Positions 24,744-33,648 of a stretch of DNA of 54,235 nt are shown piece by piece. The stretch's first letter is position 1. Every line of letters begins with the position of its first letter. The notes beneath the pieces were generated by a model. That model was not told where the DNA came from. It searched no databases and saw nothing but the letters and a program-made list of their open reading frames with translations. A program made the position numbers and the translations under genes. The DNA is taken from the NCBI GenBank assembly GCA_900541065.1, contig UQIE01000016.1:1-54235 (forward strand), written 5' to 3'. Origin of the DNA: an uncultured Collinsella sp. GTDB taxonomy: Bacteria; Actinomycetota; Coriobacteriia; Coriobacteriales; Coriobacteriaceae.

Positions 24744-26039
24744 ATGGCACCAGCTTTGTCCGATCTTCAACCGCAATCAGCGCCCAAGGCCACCGCAGCG
24801 GCGCAGACCGCTATCGGTGACGGTCTTGTTGCAGAAGCTCAGGCTTTTGCAGACGAGCTCGCTGCGTGGCGACACGATCTACACCAGATGCCCGAGCTGG
24901 GTAATAGCCTCCCACAGACCTCTGCGTATATCCAAGCGCGCCTGACCGAGATGGACATCCCGTTTGCCACGCTCGTCGATGGTTCCTGCGTTGTGGGCCT
25001 TGTCGGCGCCGGTGCCGCCGCGGCCCAGGGTAATGGCGTCTGCACGAATGAGCAGGCCGGTACGGTCATCATGCTCCGTGGCGACATGGACGCCCTGCCC
25101 GTTGCCGAGGAATCCGGCGAGCCCTTTGCATCCACCAACGGCTGCATGCACGCTTGCGGTCACGATATGCACGCGACGGCGCTGCTTGGTGCGGCTCGTA
25201 TGCTCAAAGCGCGCGAGGCAGAGCTTGTTGATGCCAACGCCACGGTTAAGTTGCTGTTCCAGCCGGGCGAGGAAACCTTTGAGGGTGCCCGCGCCGCCAT
25301 CGCCGACGGTCTGCTGCAGAACCCGCGTCCTCAGGTCGCCTTTGCCATGCATGTCAATAGCCAGTCGCCGCTTGGTTTGGTGCTCTACGGCAGCCCGGCG
25401 CTCTCGGGCGTGTACGGTTTTCGCATCACGCTTCAAGGCAAGGGCGGCCATGGCTCGAGCCCCGAGATTTGCATCGACCCCATCACGGCCGGCGTGCATG
25501 TGCATCTGGCACTTCAGGAGCTCATCTCCCGCGAGGTGCCGGCGGCCAAGGAGGTCGTGCTTACTGTGGGTAAGTTCGCCGGCGGTCAGGCCGCAAATGT
25601 CATTCCCGACACTTGTGTGCTCGAGGGGACGCTGCGTGGCTTTGATGTCGAGCTCATGGCTCATCTCAAGGAACGTATTGCCGAGGTCGTCAACGGCGTG
25701 GCCGCAACGTATCGCACACCGGCGACTATCGAGACGCTCTCGGATGTTCCCCCGCTCGTACTCGATGACGACATGACCCAGGCGTCGCTTGGCTACGTGG
25801 GCGCGGTGCTGCCCAAGGCGGCCTTCCTGCCGCTGTTCCACGCCATGGCGAGCGAGGATTTCGCGCTGATCTCGAGCGAGATCCCGAGTGCGTACTTTAC
25901 CGTGGGCGCTGCTGTGACCGATACGGACGAGCACTTTGCTCAGCATCATCCCAAGGCACGTTTTAGCGATGCCGAGCTGCCACTTGGCGCTGCGGCTTAC
26001 ACGGCGGTCGCTTTGGGCTATATCGCCGACCACCGATAG
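24744..26039 (+). CDS. M20D-family amidohydrolase (hippurate hydrolase/aminoacylase type)
   Basis: 431-aa metal-dependent amidohydrolase of peptidase family M20D, which removes acyl or amino-acid groups from N-acylated amino acids or similar amides. Metal-binding and catalytic motifs in order: RGDMDALP, ACGHDMHATALLG, FQPGEET (catalytic Glu), a lid domain with GKGGHGSSPE, and the C-terminal HAMASEDFA. ATG 24744 is preceded at 5 bases by GGAGGG; the earlier in-frame start at 24690 would fall in the promoter region. The N-terminal 45 residues are Ala/Gln-rich and extra. The next gene was an MFS transporter, now broken, which probably brought in its substrate. Confidence 0.92.
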   Translation: MAPALSDLQPQSAPKATAAAQTAIGDGLVAEAQAFADELAAWRHDLHQMPELGNSLPQTSAYIQARLTEMDIPFATLVDGSCVVGLVGAGAAAAQGNGVCTNEQAGTVIMLRGDMDALPVAEESGEPFASTNGCMHACGHDMHATALLGAARMLKAREAELVDANATVKLLFQPGEETFEGARAAIADGLLQNPRPQVAFAMHVNSQSPLGLVLYGSPALSGVYGFRITLQGKGGHGSSPEICIDPITAGVHVHLALQELISREVPAAKEVVLTVGKFAGGQAANVIPDTCVLEGTLRGFDVELMAHLKERIAEVVNGVAATYRTPATIETLSDVPPLVLDDDMTQASLGYVGAVLPKAAFLPLFHAMASEDFALISSEIPSAYFTVGAAVTDTDEHFAQHHPKARFSDAELPLGAAAYTAVALGYIADHR

Positions 26040-26081
26040 CACCCAATCTTGCTACTCGTTTGTTTAAAAAAAAGGAACAGT

Positions 26082-26502
26082 ATGTCCCAGCAACGTAAGT
26101 TCTTCCCCGGTTGGCTCGTGGTGGCCTCCGGCTTTGTGATCATGGCCACGTGTTACACGATTTTCGTTAACTGCATGAGCCTGTTTCAGCCGCTCATCGT
26201 CAGCGACCTCGGGATCACGCTTACGCAGTACAACATCTCCAATGCCATCTCCACCGTGGTGAGCGTTATCGGCTCACTTGTCATTGGCCATGTTGCCGAT
26301 AAAGTAAGCGGCCGCGTTTTGGGTTCCCCTCACTGTAATCGCCACCTCTGCCGTTCTTGCCGGCATGAGCTTTGTCGGTAAGCTATGGCAGGTCTACGTG
26401 CTCTTTTCTGTTCGCTCCGTTCTGTCTGTGGCTGCCCTGGAAGCCGAATGGATGCTCGTACCATCATTCGGTTTCCAAGGCGGCCACGGGCCTACGAAAT
26501 GA
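26082..26502 (+). pseudogene. MFS transporter, frameshifted and 3'-truncated
   Basis: From ATG 26082 (AAAGGAAC upstream), the first 85 codons read as the N-terminal two to three helices of a major facilitator transporter (FPGWLVVASGFVIMATCYTIF, then GSLVIGHVADKVSGRVLG, in parts). The frame then shifts near 26325. Continuing in another frame gives LTVIATSAVLAGMSFVGKLWQVYVLF, again typical MFS helix 3-4 sequence (in parts), up to a stop at 26500-26502. The remaining eight or so helices are missing and the relic runs straight into two long hairpins. It follows the amidohydrolase by 42 bp, as a co-transcribed uptake partner would. Confidence 0.85.
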
Positions 26503-26635
26503 TCCGTTTTCCTCCGTCCCCAACAGATCACGTGATCCGAAGGGGACGGAGGAAAGCGGATCGCAAACAGCGGCGGTGCGTCAGGCCGAACGAGTCCCCA
26601 TACCCTCGTTCGGTCAGACGCACCGCCGCTGTTTG
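26501..26635 (+). repeat. Two consecutive long hairpins between the MFS relic and hisS
   Basis: Hairpin one: 26501-26521 pairs with 26542-26562 over 21 bp (one G-T), and the 20-base loop holds the palindrome GATCACGTGATC. Hairpin two: 26564-26594 pairs with 26605-26635 except for a 4-base internal mismatch (CAGG against TCAG). No T-runs follow. The outer end of hairpin two is 12 bases from the hisS -10 box. Confidence 0.85.
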
Positions 26636-26646
26636 TGTTTGTGCCG

Positions 26647-26652
26647 TATAAT
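26647..26652 (+). promoter_or_regulatory. -10 box of hisS
   Basis: A perfect TATAAT lies 43 bp before the hisS ATG. The -35 position falls inside the hairpin arm at 26624-26629 and has no good match. The resulting leader is too short for a T-box. Confidence 0.6.
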
Positions 26653-26694
26653 GTCCACTACCTATGACGCGATACAAAAGAAAGGTGTTTGCCC

Positions 26695-28008
26695 ATGCAG
26701 GCACAGAAGGCGGAGGGAACCCGCGACCTTATCGGCGCCGAGATGCGCGCCTGGCAAAAGATGCAGCAGATTGCTGCCGGCGTGTTCGAGCCGTTTGGCT
26801 TTAAGCCCATCGAGACGCCCGCGATCGAGCAGGTTGACGTGTTTGTCCACGGTATCGGCCAGTCGACCGACGTCGTGCGCAAGGAGATGTTCCGCGTGTT
26901 TAGCGGCGCCAACCTGGAGCGCGTCTTTACCGAGGGCACCGACACCAAGCTTAAGCCCAAGCAGCGCCTGGCCCTTCGTCCCGAGGGCACGGCCGGTGTG
27001 GTGCGCGCCGTCGTGGAGAACAACCTGGTGCCCCAGGGCTCTACGCCGTTTAAGGCCTATTACGCCGAGGCCATGTTCCGTGGCGAGCGCCCCCAGAAGG
27101 GACGCCTGCGCCAGTTCCACCAGGTGGGCATCGAGTGGCTCGGCGCTCCCGATCCGGCTGCCGACGCCGAGTGCATCATCATGCTCATGGAGTTCTACAA
27201 GCGCCTGGGCTTCGATCTGTCCAAGCTCCGTCTGCTTATTAACTCAATGGGCGATGCGCAGTGCCGTCCGGCATATCGCGAGCAGGTCAAGCAGTTTATC
27301 CTCGATCACGCCGACGAGATGTGCGACGAGTGCCGCGAGCGCGCCGAGCTCAACCCGCTGCGCGCCTTCGACTGCAAGAACGACCATTGCCGCGAGATCA
27401 TGGCCGACGCTCCGCTGATGGGCGACAACCTGTGCGATGAGTGCCGCGAGCACTACGAGCAGGTCAAGCGCTATCTGGACGCCGCCGGTATCGAGTATGT
27501 CGAGGATCCCACCCTGGTGCGCGGCCTGGACTACTACACCCGTACTGTCTTTGAGGTCGAGGCTCCCGGCGCCGGTGTCGGCTCCATCGGTGGTGGCGGT
27601 CGCTACGATGGCCTCGTTGAGCTCGAGGGCGGCAAGCCCACGGCAGGCGTCGGCTTCGCTGTCGGTTTTGAGCGCGCCCTGCTGGCCTTGCAGGCCTTTG
27701 GCAGCGACCTGGGCGCCGAGGAGGCCCCGTGCGTCTACGTTGCTAACGCCGGCAAGGAGCTGCGCCAGAACGTCTTTGCCATTACGCAGGAGCTTCGCGC
27801 CGCAGGTATCGTGACCGAGGCGGACTATCAGGGCCGTTCGCTCAAGGCCCAGTTTAAGCAGGCCGATAAGGTGGGCGCCAAGCTCATCCTGGTCTTGGGT
27901 GGCGACGAGCTTGCCGCCGGCAAGGTCAAGGTGCGCGACATGCAGAGTCACGACGAGGTTCTCGTCGATTTGGCCAACGTGGTCGAGGCGGTTCGCGAGC
28001 GCCTGTAG
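26695..28008 (+). CDS. hisS: Histidyl-tRNA synthetase
   Basis: 437-aa class II aminoacyl-tRNA synthetase that charges tRNA-His. Motif 1 (FGFKPIETPAIEQVDVF), motif 2 (RGERPQKGRLRQFHQVGIEWLG) and the HisRS-specific LVRGLDYYTRTVFEV and GGGRYDGL segments are present (all quoted in part). The C-terminal anticodon-binding domain ends VEAVRERL. ATG 26695 has AAAGG about 9 bases upstream; an in-frame TTG at 26689 is less likely. A Cys-containing stretch (MCDEC near residue 205, then CDEC) is visible in the insertion. The gene is transcribed alone. Confidence 0.97.
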   Translation: MQAQKAEGTRDLIGAEMRAWQKMQQIAAGVFEPFGFKPIETPAIEQVDVFVHGIGQSTDVVRKEMFRVFSGANLERVFTEGTDTKLKPKQRLALRPEGTAGVVRAVVENNLVPQGSTPFKAYYAEAMFRGERPQKGRLRQFHQVGIEWLGAPDPAADAECIIMLMEFYKRLGFDLSKLRLLINSMGDAQCRPAYREQVKQFILDHADEMCDECRERAELNPLRAFDCKNDHCREIMADAPLMGDNLCDECREHYEQVKRYLDAAGIEYVEDPTLVRGLDYYTRTVFEVEAPGAGVGSIGGGGRYDGLVELEGGKPTAGVGFAVGFERALLALQAFGSDLGAEEAPCVYVANAGKELRQNVFAITQELRAAGIVTEADYQGRSLKAQFKQADKVGAKLILVLGGDELAAGKVKVRDMQSHDEVLVDLANVVEAVRERL

Positions 28009-28066
28009 CGCATGTTTTTTGAGCTGCGGGCCTTCTAACGTGCCCTACTCATGGAGAGCGATTGTT

Positions 28067-28101
28067 ACGGGGGTGTTTCGCATTTATGCGGAATGCCCCC
28101 G
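28067..28101 (+). terminator. Hairpin terminator after hisS
   Basis: A fully paired 17-bp stem including three G-T pairs (ACGGGGG... with ...CCCCCGT) with a two-base loop centred on CGCATTTATGCG. A short T-run follows (GTTTG). Confidence 0.65.
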
Positions 28102-28193
28102 TTTGCATATGCCGTCCACCGAGAAATACGACCATTTGGGGCAAAAAGCCTTGCAATGCAGAAAATACTTTTGTGTGGTAAAGCGCAATCAGC

Positions 28194-28222
28194 TTCGAAA
28201 GTTTTTGCCGAGTGCCTATAAT
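28194..28222 (+). promoter_or_regulatory. Promoter of ppc
   Basis: Perfect TATAAT at 28217-28222, with a weak TTCGAA at 28194-28199 spaced 17 bp. Confidence 0.6.
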
Positions 28223-28266
28223 AAATACCGCATGTTACGTGCATAGAAGGAGGAATGGGAGGAAAC

Positions 28267-31080
28267 GTGGCTGAGAACCTAAGCAACCAGTCTGTACCCG
28301 AAGCCGCGGCGCGTGTCGCTGCCGTGGTCAACCGCCTCGTTAACCGAATCGGCTCGAATGCCGAGTCCAGGGAGCGTCTCGCCGAGATCGAGATCCCCGA
28401 GGAGCTGTGCGATAATCTGGCGCTGTTCCTGCGCCTGGAGCGCCGCGTGCTTAGCGAGTATGATCCCGAGATCGCGGACCTGTTCGACAAGATTTTGACA
28501 GCCGAGATTGTGGCCAATGCTGGCAACCCCGGTAGCCGCGCTGCCGACGAGTCCGTTGACGAGCAGGGCGTGCCCACTGCCGACGAGCCCACCGCCGTGG
28601 CGTTTCGCGAAGTCGTCGATCTGATCGACAGCCTGCCGCTCGATAAGCAACAGGTCATTGTCCGCGCCTTTACGAGCTTCTTCCATCTGGCAAACCTGTC
28701 GGAGGAGAACTACCGTGTGGCGCAGCTGCGCGAGCGCGAGGCCGGCGCATCGACCGATACCGAGGTCGATCCCGCTAACGAACTCACCGTCGCCTATCAC
28801 CAGTTGGTAAACGAGATGGGTGTCGAGGGTGCCAACGAGCTGCTCGGCAAGCTTGAGTTCCACCCTGTCTTTACCGCACATCCTACCGAGGCCCGTCGCA
28901 AGGCCGTCGAGGGCAAGATTCGCCGTATCTCCAACCTGCTGGAGGAGCGTCCGCGTCTGGACGGCTCCGACCTGGTGGAGAACGAGCGCCATATGCTGCA
29001 GGAGATCGACGCCCTGGTACGCACGAGCCCCATCGCGTTGAAGAAGCCCACGCCGGTCGAGGAAGCCGATACTATCATCGACATCTTCGATAGCACGCTG
29101 TTCGACGTTATCCCCGTCATCTATCGTCGTTTTGACGACTGGGTGCTGGGTGATAAGGCCGGTACCGTGCCGCCGCTGTGCCCGGCATTCTTCCATCCCG
29201 GCAGCTGGATCGGCTCCGACCGTGACGGCAACCCCAACGTCACCGCCAAGGTGAGCCGCGAGGTCGCTGCTAAGTACTTTACGCACATGGTGCTCAAGCT
29301 CGAGGACAAGTGCCGCCGCATCGGCCGCAACCTGACGCTCGAGGCCACCTACAGCAAGCCGTCTGCCGAGCTCATCAACCTGTGGAACCATCAGGTCGAG
29401 ATGAGCACCCAGTACACGGCCCGCGCCGAGCTGATCTCCGAGCACGAGCCGCATCGCGCCGTCATGCTCGTCATGGCCGACCGTCTGAACGCCACCGTGC
29501 GCCGTATTACCGACACGATGTATCACAGCGCCGATGAGTTCCTGGATGACCTGCGTGTCGTCCAGCGCTCGCTGGCCGCCTGCGGTGCCGTCCGTGCTGC
29601 CTACGGCCCGGTCCAGACCATCATCTGGCAGGTCGAGTCCTTCGGCTTCCACATGGTCGAGATGGAGTTCCGTCAGCACTCCGTGGTGCATGCCCGCGCC
29701 CTCAAGGATATCCACGAGAACGGTATCCACGGCGACCTGCAGCCCATGACGCGCGAGGTCATCGACACCTTCCGTGCCATCGGCTCCATCCAAAAGCGCT
29801 ACGGCAAGAAGATGGCGCACCGCTATATCATCTCGTTCACCAAGAGCGCCCAGCATGTGGCCGACGTCTTTGAGCTTGCCCACCTGTCCTTTGCACACGA
29901 GGAGGATGTCCCCGAGCTCGACGTGATCCCGCTGTTCGAGCAGCTCGAGGACCTCGAGGGCTGCGTCGACGTGCTCGACCAGATGCTCACGCTGCCCGTG
30001 GTGCAGAAGCGCCTTGCCCAGACCAACCGCCGCATGGAGGTTATGCTGGGCTACTCCGACTCCTCCAAGGATGCCGGTCCTACCACGGCCATGCTCGCGC
30101 TGCACTCCGCGCAGGAGCGCATCGCCAAGTGGGCCGAGAAGAACGATATCGATCTGGTGCTCATGCACGGTCGCGGCGGTGCCGTGGGCCGTGGTGGCGG
30201 CCCGGCCAACAAGGCCGTGCTGGCTCAGCCCAAGGGTTCGGTCAACTGCTTCTTTAAGCTCACCGAGCAGGGCGAGGTCATCTTTGCCCGTTACGGCAAC
30301 CGCACGCTGGCTCAGCGCCATGTTGAGTCCGTTGCCGCCGCAACGCTTTTGCAGTCAGCCCCGAGTGTCGAGAAGACTAACACCGAGACCACGCAGAAGT
30401 TCTGGGATATGGCCGAGAAGCTTAACGCCGCAAGCCACGAGCGCTATCTGGACCTGCTGAACACCGAGGACTTTACACCGTGGTTCTCGACCGTGACGCC
30501 GCTGACCGAGGTCGGTCTGCTGCCGATTGGCTCGCGTCCCGCCAAGCGCGGCTTGGGCGCCAAGTCGCTCGACGACCTGCGTACCATTCCGTGGATCTTC
30601 AGCTGGAGTCAGGCGCGCATTAACCTGGCCGCTTGGTACGGCCTGGGCACCGCCTGCGAGCAGCTGGGCGACCTTGACCAGCTCAAGGCTGCCTACCAGG
30701 AGTGGCCGTTCTTCCGCGCCTTTATCGACAACATCGAGATGTCGATCGCCAAGACCGACCAGCGCATCGCCAAGATGTATCTGCACCTGGGCGATCGCCA
30801 GGATCTGTCCGAGAAGGTCTTTACCGAGATGCAGCTCACGCGTAAGTGGGTTCTTGCCATCGTCGGTGACGAGTGGCCGCTGCAGCGCCGTCGCGTGCTC
30901 GGCTGCGCCGTTCGCGTGCGTAACCCCTATGTCGACGCCCTGTCCATCGCCCAGGTTCGCGCCCTTCGCGAGGTGCGTATGAACCAGGACGAGATGGCCG
31001 AGGAGAAGAAGGCCGAGTACATGAGCCTGATTCTTTCAACTGTGACCGGCGTCTCGGCAGGATTGCAGAACACGGGGTAA
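28267..31080 (+). CDS. ppc: Phosphoenolpyruvate carboxylase
   Basis: 937-aa enzyme that carboxylates PEP with bicarbonate to oxaloacetate, an anaplerotic and fermentative route to succinate. Catalytic signatures: FTAHPTEARRK (active-site His), GSDRDGNPNVT, MLGYSDSSKDAGP, LMHGRGGAVGRGGGP and the invariant C-terminal QNTG. The start is ambiguous. GTG 28267 has GGGAGG 4 bases upstream, while ATG 28255 has AGGAGG only 1 base away, which is too close; GTG is preferred and costs four residues. It is slightly longer than typical bacterial enzymes (about 880-930 aa). It is transcribed alone and followed by a family I structured element. Confidence 0.96.
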   Translation: MAENLSNQSVPEAAARVAAVVNRLVNRIGSNAESRERLAEIEIPEELCDNLALFLRLERRVLSEYDPEIADLFDKILTAEIVANAGNPGSRAADESVDEQGVPTADEPTAVAFREVVDLIDSLPLDKQQVIVRAFTSFFHLANLSEENYRVAQLREREAGASTDTEVDPANELTVAYHQLVNEMGVEGANELLGKLEFHPVFTAHPTEARRKAVEGKIRRISNLLEERPRLDGSDLVENERHMLQEIDALVRTSPIALKKPTPVEEADTIIDIFDSTLFDVIPVIYRRFDDWVLGDKAGTVPPLCPAFFHPGSWIGSDRDGNPNVTAKVSREVAAKYFTHMVLKLEDKCRRIGRNLTLEATYSKPSAELINLWNHQVEMSTQYTARAELISEHEPHRAVMLVMADRLNATVRRITDTMYHSADEFLDDLRVVQRSLAACGAVRAAYGPVQTIIWQVESFGFHMVEMEFRQHSVVHARALKDIHENGIHGDLQPMTREVIDTFRAIGSIQKRYGKKMAHRYIISFTKSAQHVADVFELAHLSFAHEEDVPELDVIPLFEQLEDLEGCVDVLDQMLTLPVVQKRLAQTNRRMEVMLGYSDSSKDAGPTTAMLALHSAQERIAKWAEKNDIDLVLMHGRGGAVGRGGGPANKAVLAQPKGSVNCFFKLTEQGEVIFARYGNRTLAQRHVESVAAATLLQSAPSVEKTNTETTQKFWDMAEKLNAASHERYLDLLNTEDFTPWFSTVTPLTEVGLLPIGSRPAKRGLGAKSLDDLRTIPWIFSWSQARINLAAWYGLGTACEQLGDLDQLKAAYQEWPFFRAFIDNIEMSIAKTDQRIAKMYLHLGDRQDLSEKVFTEMQLTRKWVLAIVGDEWPLQRRRVLGCAVRVRNPYVDALSIAQVRALREVRMNQDEMAEEKKAEYMSLILSTVTGVSAGLQNTG

Positions 31081-31101
31081 TCGATAGCCCTGTAGTCGTC
31101 C

Positions 31102-31228
31102 GGGCCCGCCATCAGTTTACTTTTAGGCACGTCCTCGGACATGCAAGAAGCCCTCGCTGCGCACTTCGTGCGGCGAGGGCTTCTTGCGTCCTGCGGAGTG
31201 TGCCTAAAAGTAAACTGATGGCGGGCCC
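31102..31228 (+). repeat. Family I structured intergenic element, copy 1
   Basis: A perfect 29-bp inverted repeat (31102-31130 with 31200-31228) encloses a 69-base core that itself folds into a long hairpin (GCAAGAAGCCCTCGC with GCGAGGGCTTCTTGC, tip CGCACTTCGTGCG). The core matches the core of copy 2 (33678-33746) at all but a few positions. The outer arms match at only 21 of 29 positions, every change being compensated. Confidence 0.9.
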
Positions 31229-31409
31229 TGCGATGTCCGGTCTTCGGCGGATTACTGGCTGGGGGAATAATGGCGCGCTTCGCGCGTTTGGAAAGGGCTT
31301 CGTGCTGCGGAATGCATTCAGAGGGAGACCCATCGGGTCCCTTCGTCCTCGGTCTTCTGGGATTAAAGCTGAGGAGAAGAATGGCGCGCTTCTCGCCTTA
31401 CGACTGTAG

Positions 31410-31445
31410 CGGCCGCGGTCCCGTTTGGGATCGCGGCCGTTTTGT
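31410..31445 (+). terminator. Strong terminator upstream of larA
   Basis: CGGCCGCGGTCCC and GGGATCGCGGCCG form a 13-bp stem (one G-T) with GTTT loop followed by TTTTGTT. What it terminates is unclear. The 180 bases between the family I element and this hairpin hold no convincing gene, only two similar GC-rich segments sharing AATGGCGCGCTTC (about 31270 and 31381). Confidence 0.8.
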
Positions 31446-31565
31446 TATGGGGCAAATATGAACGTTGTGTTAATGAGTCGGTGTTCGGTGGAGTTTTTCG
31501 GTGAGCGGCGTATCCTTCCAACGGTTTATCTAGTGTGTCAGTTGAAAGGAAGAGGGCGCTCGTCA

Positions 31566-32843
31566 TTGTTTGAATGTGAACTGCCGTTTGACCACAAGAC
31601 GTTGCATCTGGAGCTCGAGGATAAGAACTTCGCGGGTGTGATGGAGGGTCATCAAAACGAGTTTAAGACCACGAAATCGCAGGAAGAGATGGTAGAGGAG
31701 TCGCTTGCCAACCCTTATGGCTCGCCTTCGCTCGAGGAGCTTTGTGCTGGCAAAAAGGATATTGTCATCATTAGCTCCGACCATACGCGCCCCGTTCCTT
31801 CGCGTGTGACGATGCCTATTCTGCTGCATCACATCCATTCTGCTGCGCCTGAAGCGCGCGTTCGCATTCTGGTTGCTACGGGTATGCATCGTCCGTCGAC
31901 GCACGAGGAGCTCGTCAACAAGTACGGCGAGGAGATCGTTGCCAACGAGGAAATCGTTATGCACGTCGCGACTGACGACAGCATGATGAAAAAGATCGGC
32001 ACCCTGCCTTCTGGTGGCGAGTGCATCATCAATAAGATTGCCGTCGATTGTGATCTGCTGCTTGCCGAGGGCTTTATTGAGCCGCACTTCTTTGCTGGTT
32101 TCTCCGGCAGCCGCAAGTCCGTCCTGCCTGGCATCGCCAGCTACAAGACCATCATGTACAACCACAACGGCCAGTTTGTGAACGATTCCCATTCGCGTGC
32201 CGGCAACCTGTGCCATAACCACGTGAGCGAGGACATGTTTGCCGCTGCCGAGATGGCTCACCTTGCCTTTGTGCTGAACGTGGTGCTCAACGGCAAGCAC
32301 GAGGTCATTGGCTCCTTCGCCGGCGACATCCACAAGGCACACGAGGCTGGCTGCGAGTTCGTAAAGAGCCTTGCCGGCGTTGAGCCCGTCGAGTGCGAGA
32401 TTTCCATCACCACCAACGGCGGCTACCCGCTCGACCAGAACATCTACCAGGCCGTGAAGGGCATGTGCTCTGCCGAGGCCACGCTTCCCGAGGGCGGTGT
32501 GATCATCGACGTCGCCGGTTGTGCCGACGGTCACGGCGGCGAGGGCTTCTATCACAACATCGCCGACAACGATCCGGCAGAGTTTGAGCGCGCCTGCATC
32601 GACCGTCCTAAGGACGAGACCCTGCCCGACCAGTGGACGAGCCAGATCTTTGCCCGCATCCTGGCGCATCACCCCGTGATCATGGTCACCGACCTGTGCG
32701 ATCACCAGATGATTAAGGATATGCACATGACGCCGGTCAACACCCTCGAGGAGGCGCTCAAGCTCGCCTTTGAGATGAAGGGTGCCGATGCCAAGGTGGC
32801 CGTCATTCCCGATGGCCTGGGCGTTGTCGTCGCTCAGCACTAG
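31566..32843 (+). CDS. larA: Lactate racemase LarA (nickel-pincer enzyme)
   Basis: 425 aa, close to the 424 aa of the Lactobacillus plantarum enzyme. It interconverts L- and D-lactate using a covalently bound nickel-pincer nucleotide. The conserved blocks IISSDHTRPVPS, GMHRPSTHEELVNKYG, FAGFSGSRKSVLPGIASYKT, SHSRAGNL, GGYPLDQNIYQAVKGM and GHGGEGFYHN are present, including the lysine that attaches the cofactor and the catalytic histidines of the family. The start is inferred as TTG 31566, because AAAGGAAGAGGG precedes it and the N-terminus (FECELPFDHKT) then aligns with family starts. The upstream open frame has no homology. It is co-transcribed with larD 49 bp downstream. A TGTTCGG half-site at 31482-31488 resembles the larB operator. 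Confidence 0.95.
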   Translation: MFECELPFDHKTLHLELEDKNFAGVMEGHQNEFKTTKSQEEMVEESLANPYGSPSLEELCAGKKDIVIISSDHTRPVPSRVTMPILLHHIHSAAPEARVRILVATGMHRPSTHEELVNKYGEEIVANEEIVMHVATDDSMMKKIGTLPSGGECIINKIAVDCDLLLAEGFIEPHFFAGFSGSRKSVLPGIASYKTIMYNHNGQFVNDSHSRAGNLCHNHVSEDMFAAAEMAHLAFVLNVVLNGKHEVIGSFAGDIHKAHEAGCEFVKSLAGVEPVECEISITTNGGYPLDQNIYQAVKGMCSAEATLPEGGVIIDVAGCADGHGGEGFYHNIADNDPAEFERACIDRPKDETLPDQWTSQIFARILAHHPVIMVTDLCDHQMIKDMHMTPVNTLEEALKLAFEMKGADAKVAVIPDGLGVVVAQH

Positions 32844-32892
32844 CGCGCGGCCTAAACGAATCGTTTATAACCGACAAGAAAGATAAGGTTTT

Positions 32893-33624
32893 ATGCTTAC
32901 CAAACTCCTCTGCGAATTCGGCGCAACGGCCCTCATGATCATCTTTGGCGTGGGCGTGCACTGCGATACCGTGCTCAAGGGCACCAAGTATCAGGGCTCC
33001 GGCCATATGTTTGCCATCACCACTTGGTCTTTTGGCATCTCGGTCTGCCTGTTTGTCTTTGGCGGCGCCGTGTGCATGAACCCGGCCATGGTGCTTGCCC
33101 AGTGCATCGTAGGTCTGGTGCCGTGGAGCAGCTGCATCCCCTTCATGCTTGCCGATATGCTCGGTGGCTTTGTGGGCGCCGTAATCGCTTGGTTGATGTA
33201 TGCCGATGAGTTCAAGGCTTCCGAGGGCGTCGTCGACCCCATTGCCCAGCGCAACATCTTCTCGACCAACCCCACCACCGAGGGTACGAACTATGCCCGT
33301 AACTTCTTCTGCGAGGCTATCTGCACCTTTGTGTTCATCAGCGCCATCCTTGCTGCCGCTAGCCGCGCCGGCGAGAACGTTCTGATGCTTGCCATCTGCG
33401 TCGGTCTGATCGTTTGGGCTGTTGGCATGGGCATGGGCGGCATCACCGGCTTCGCCATGAACCAGGCTCGTGACCTTGGTCCTCGCATGGCTTATCAGGT
33501 GCTGCCGATCAAGAACAAGGCTGACAACAACTGGAAGTACGGCCTGCTTGTTCCTGGCATCGCACCGTTTATCGGTGCCGCTCTGGCCGCACTGTTTGTG
33601 CATGGTTTCTTGGGCATGTTCTAG
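32893..33624 (+). CDS. larD: MIP-family channel, probable lactic acid channel LarD
   Basis: 243-aa aquaglyceroporin-family protein with six transmembrane helices. Its position after larA, as in lactobacilli, argues for a lactic acid channel that lets lactate reach the racemase. The first selectivity loop has the usual NPA (CMNPAMVLAQ). The second reads NQARDLGPRM, where the family normally has NPARD, so the second motif is altered. The codon is an unambiguous CAG. AGATAAGG lies close upstream of the ATG. The gene ends just before family I copy 2, and tetR faces it from the other strand. Confidence 0.88.
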   Translation: MLTKLLCEFGATALMIIFGVGVHCDTVLKGTKYQGSGHMFAITTWSFGISVCLFVFGGAVCMNPAMVLAQCIVGLVPWSSCIPFMLADMLGGFVGAVIAWLMYADEFKASEGVVDPIAQRNIFSTNPTTEGTNYARNFFCEAICTFVFISAILAAASRAGENVLMLAICVGLIVWAVGMGMGGITGFAMNQARDLGPRMAYQVLPIKNKADNNWKYGLLVPGIAPFIGAALAALFVHGFLGMF

Positions 33625-33648
33625 TCCAAGACAATTGATATAACGCCC

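Noticed and set aside
26636..26694. T-box riboswitch upstream of hisS
   Set aside because: The leader after the -10 box is under 40 bases, too short for a T-box, and no specifier stem is seen.
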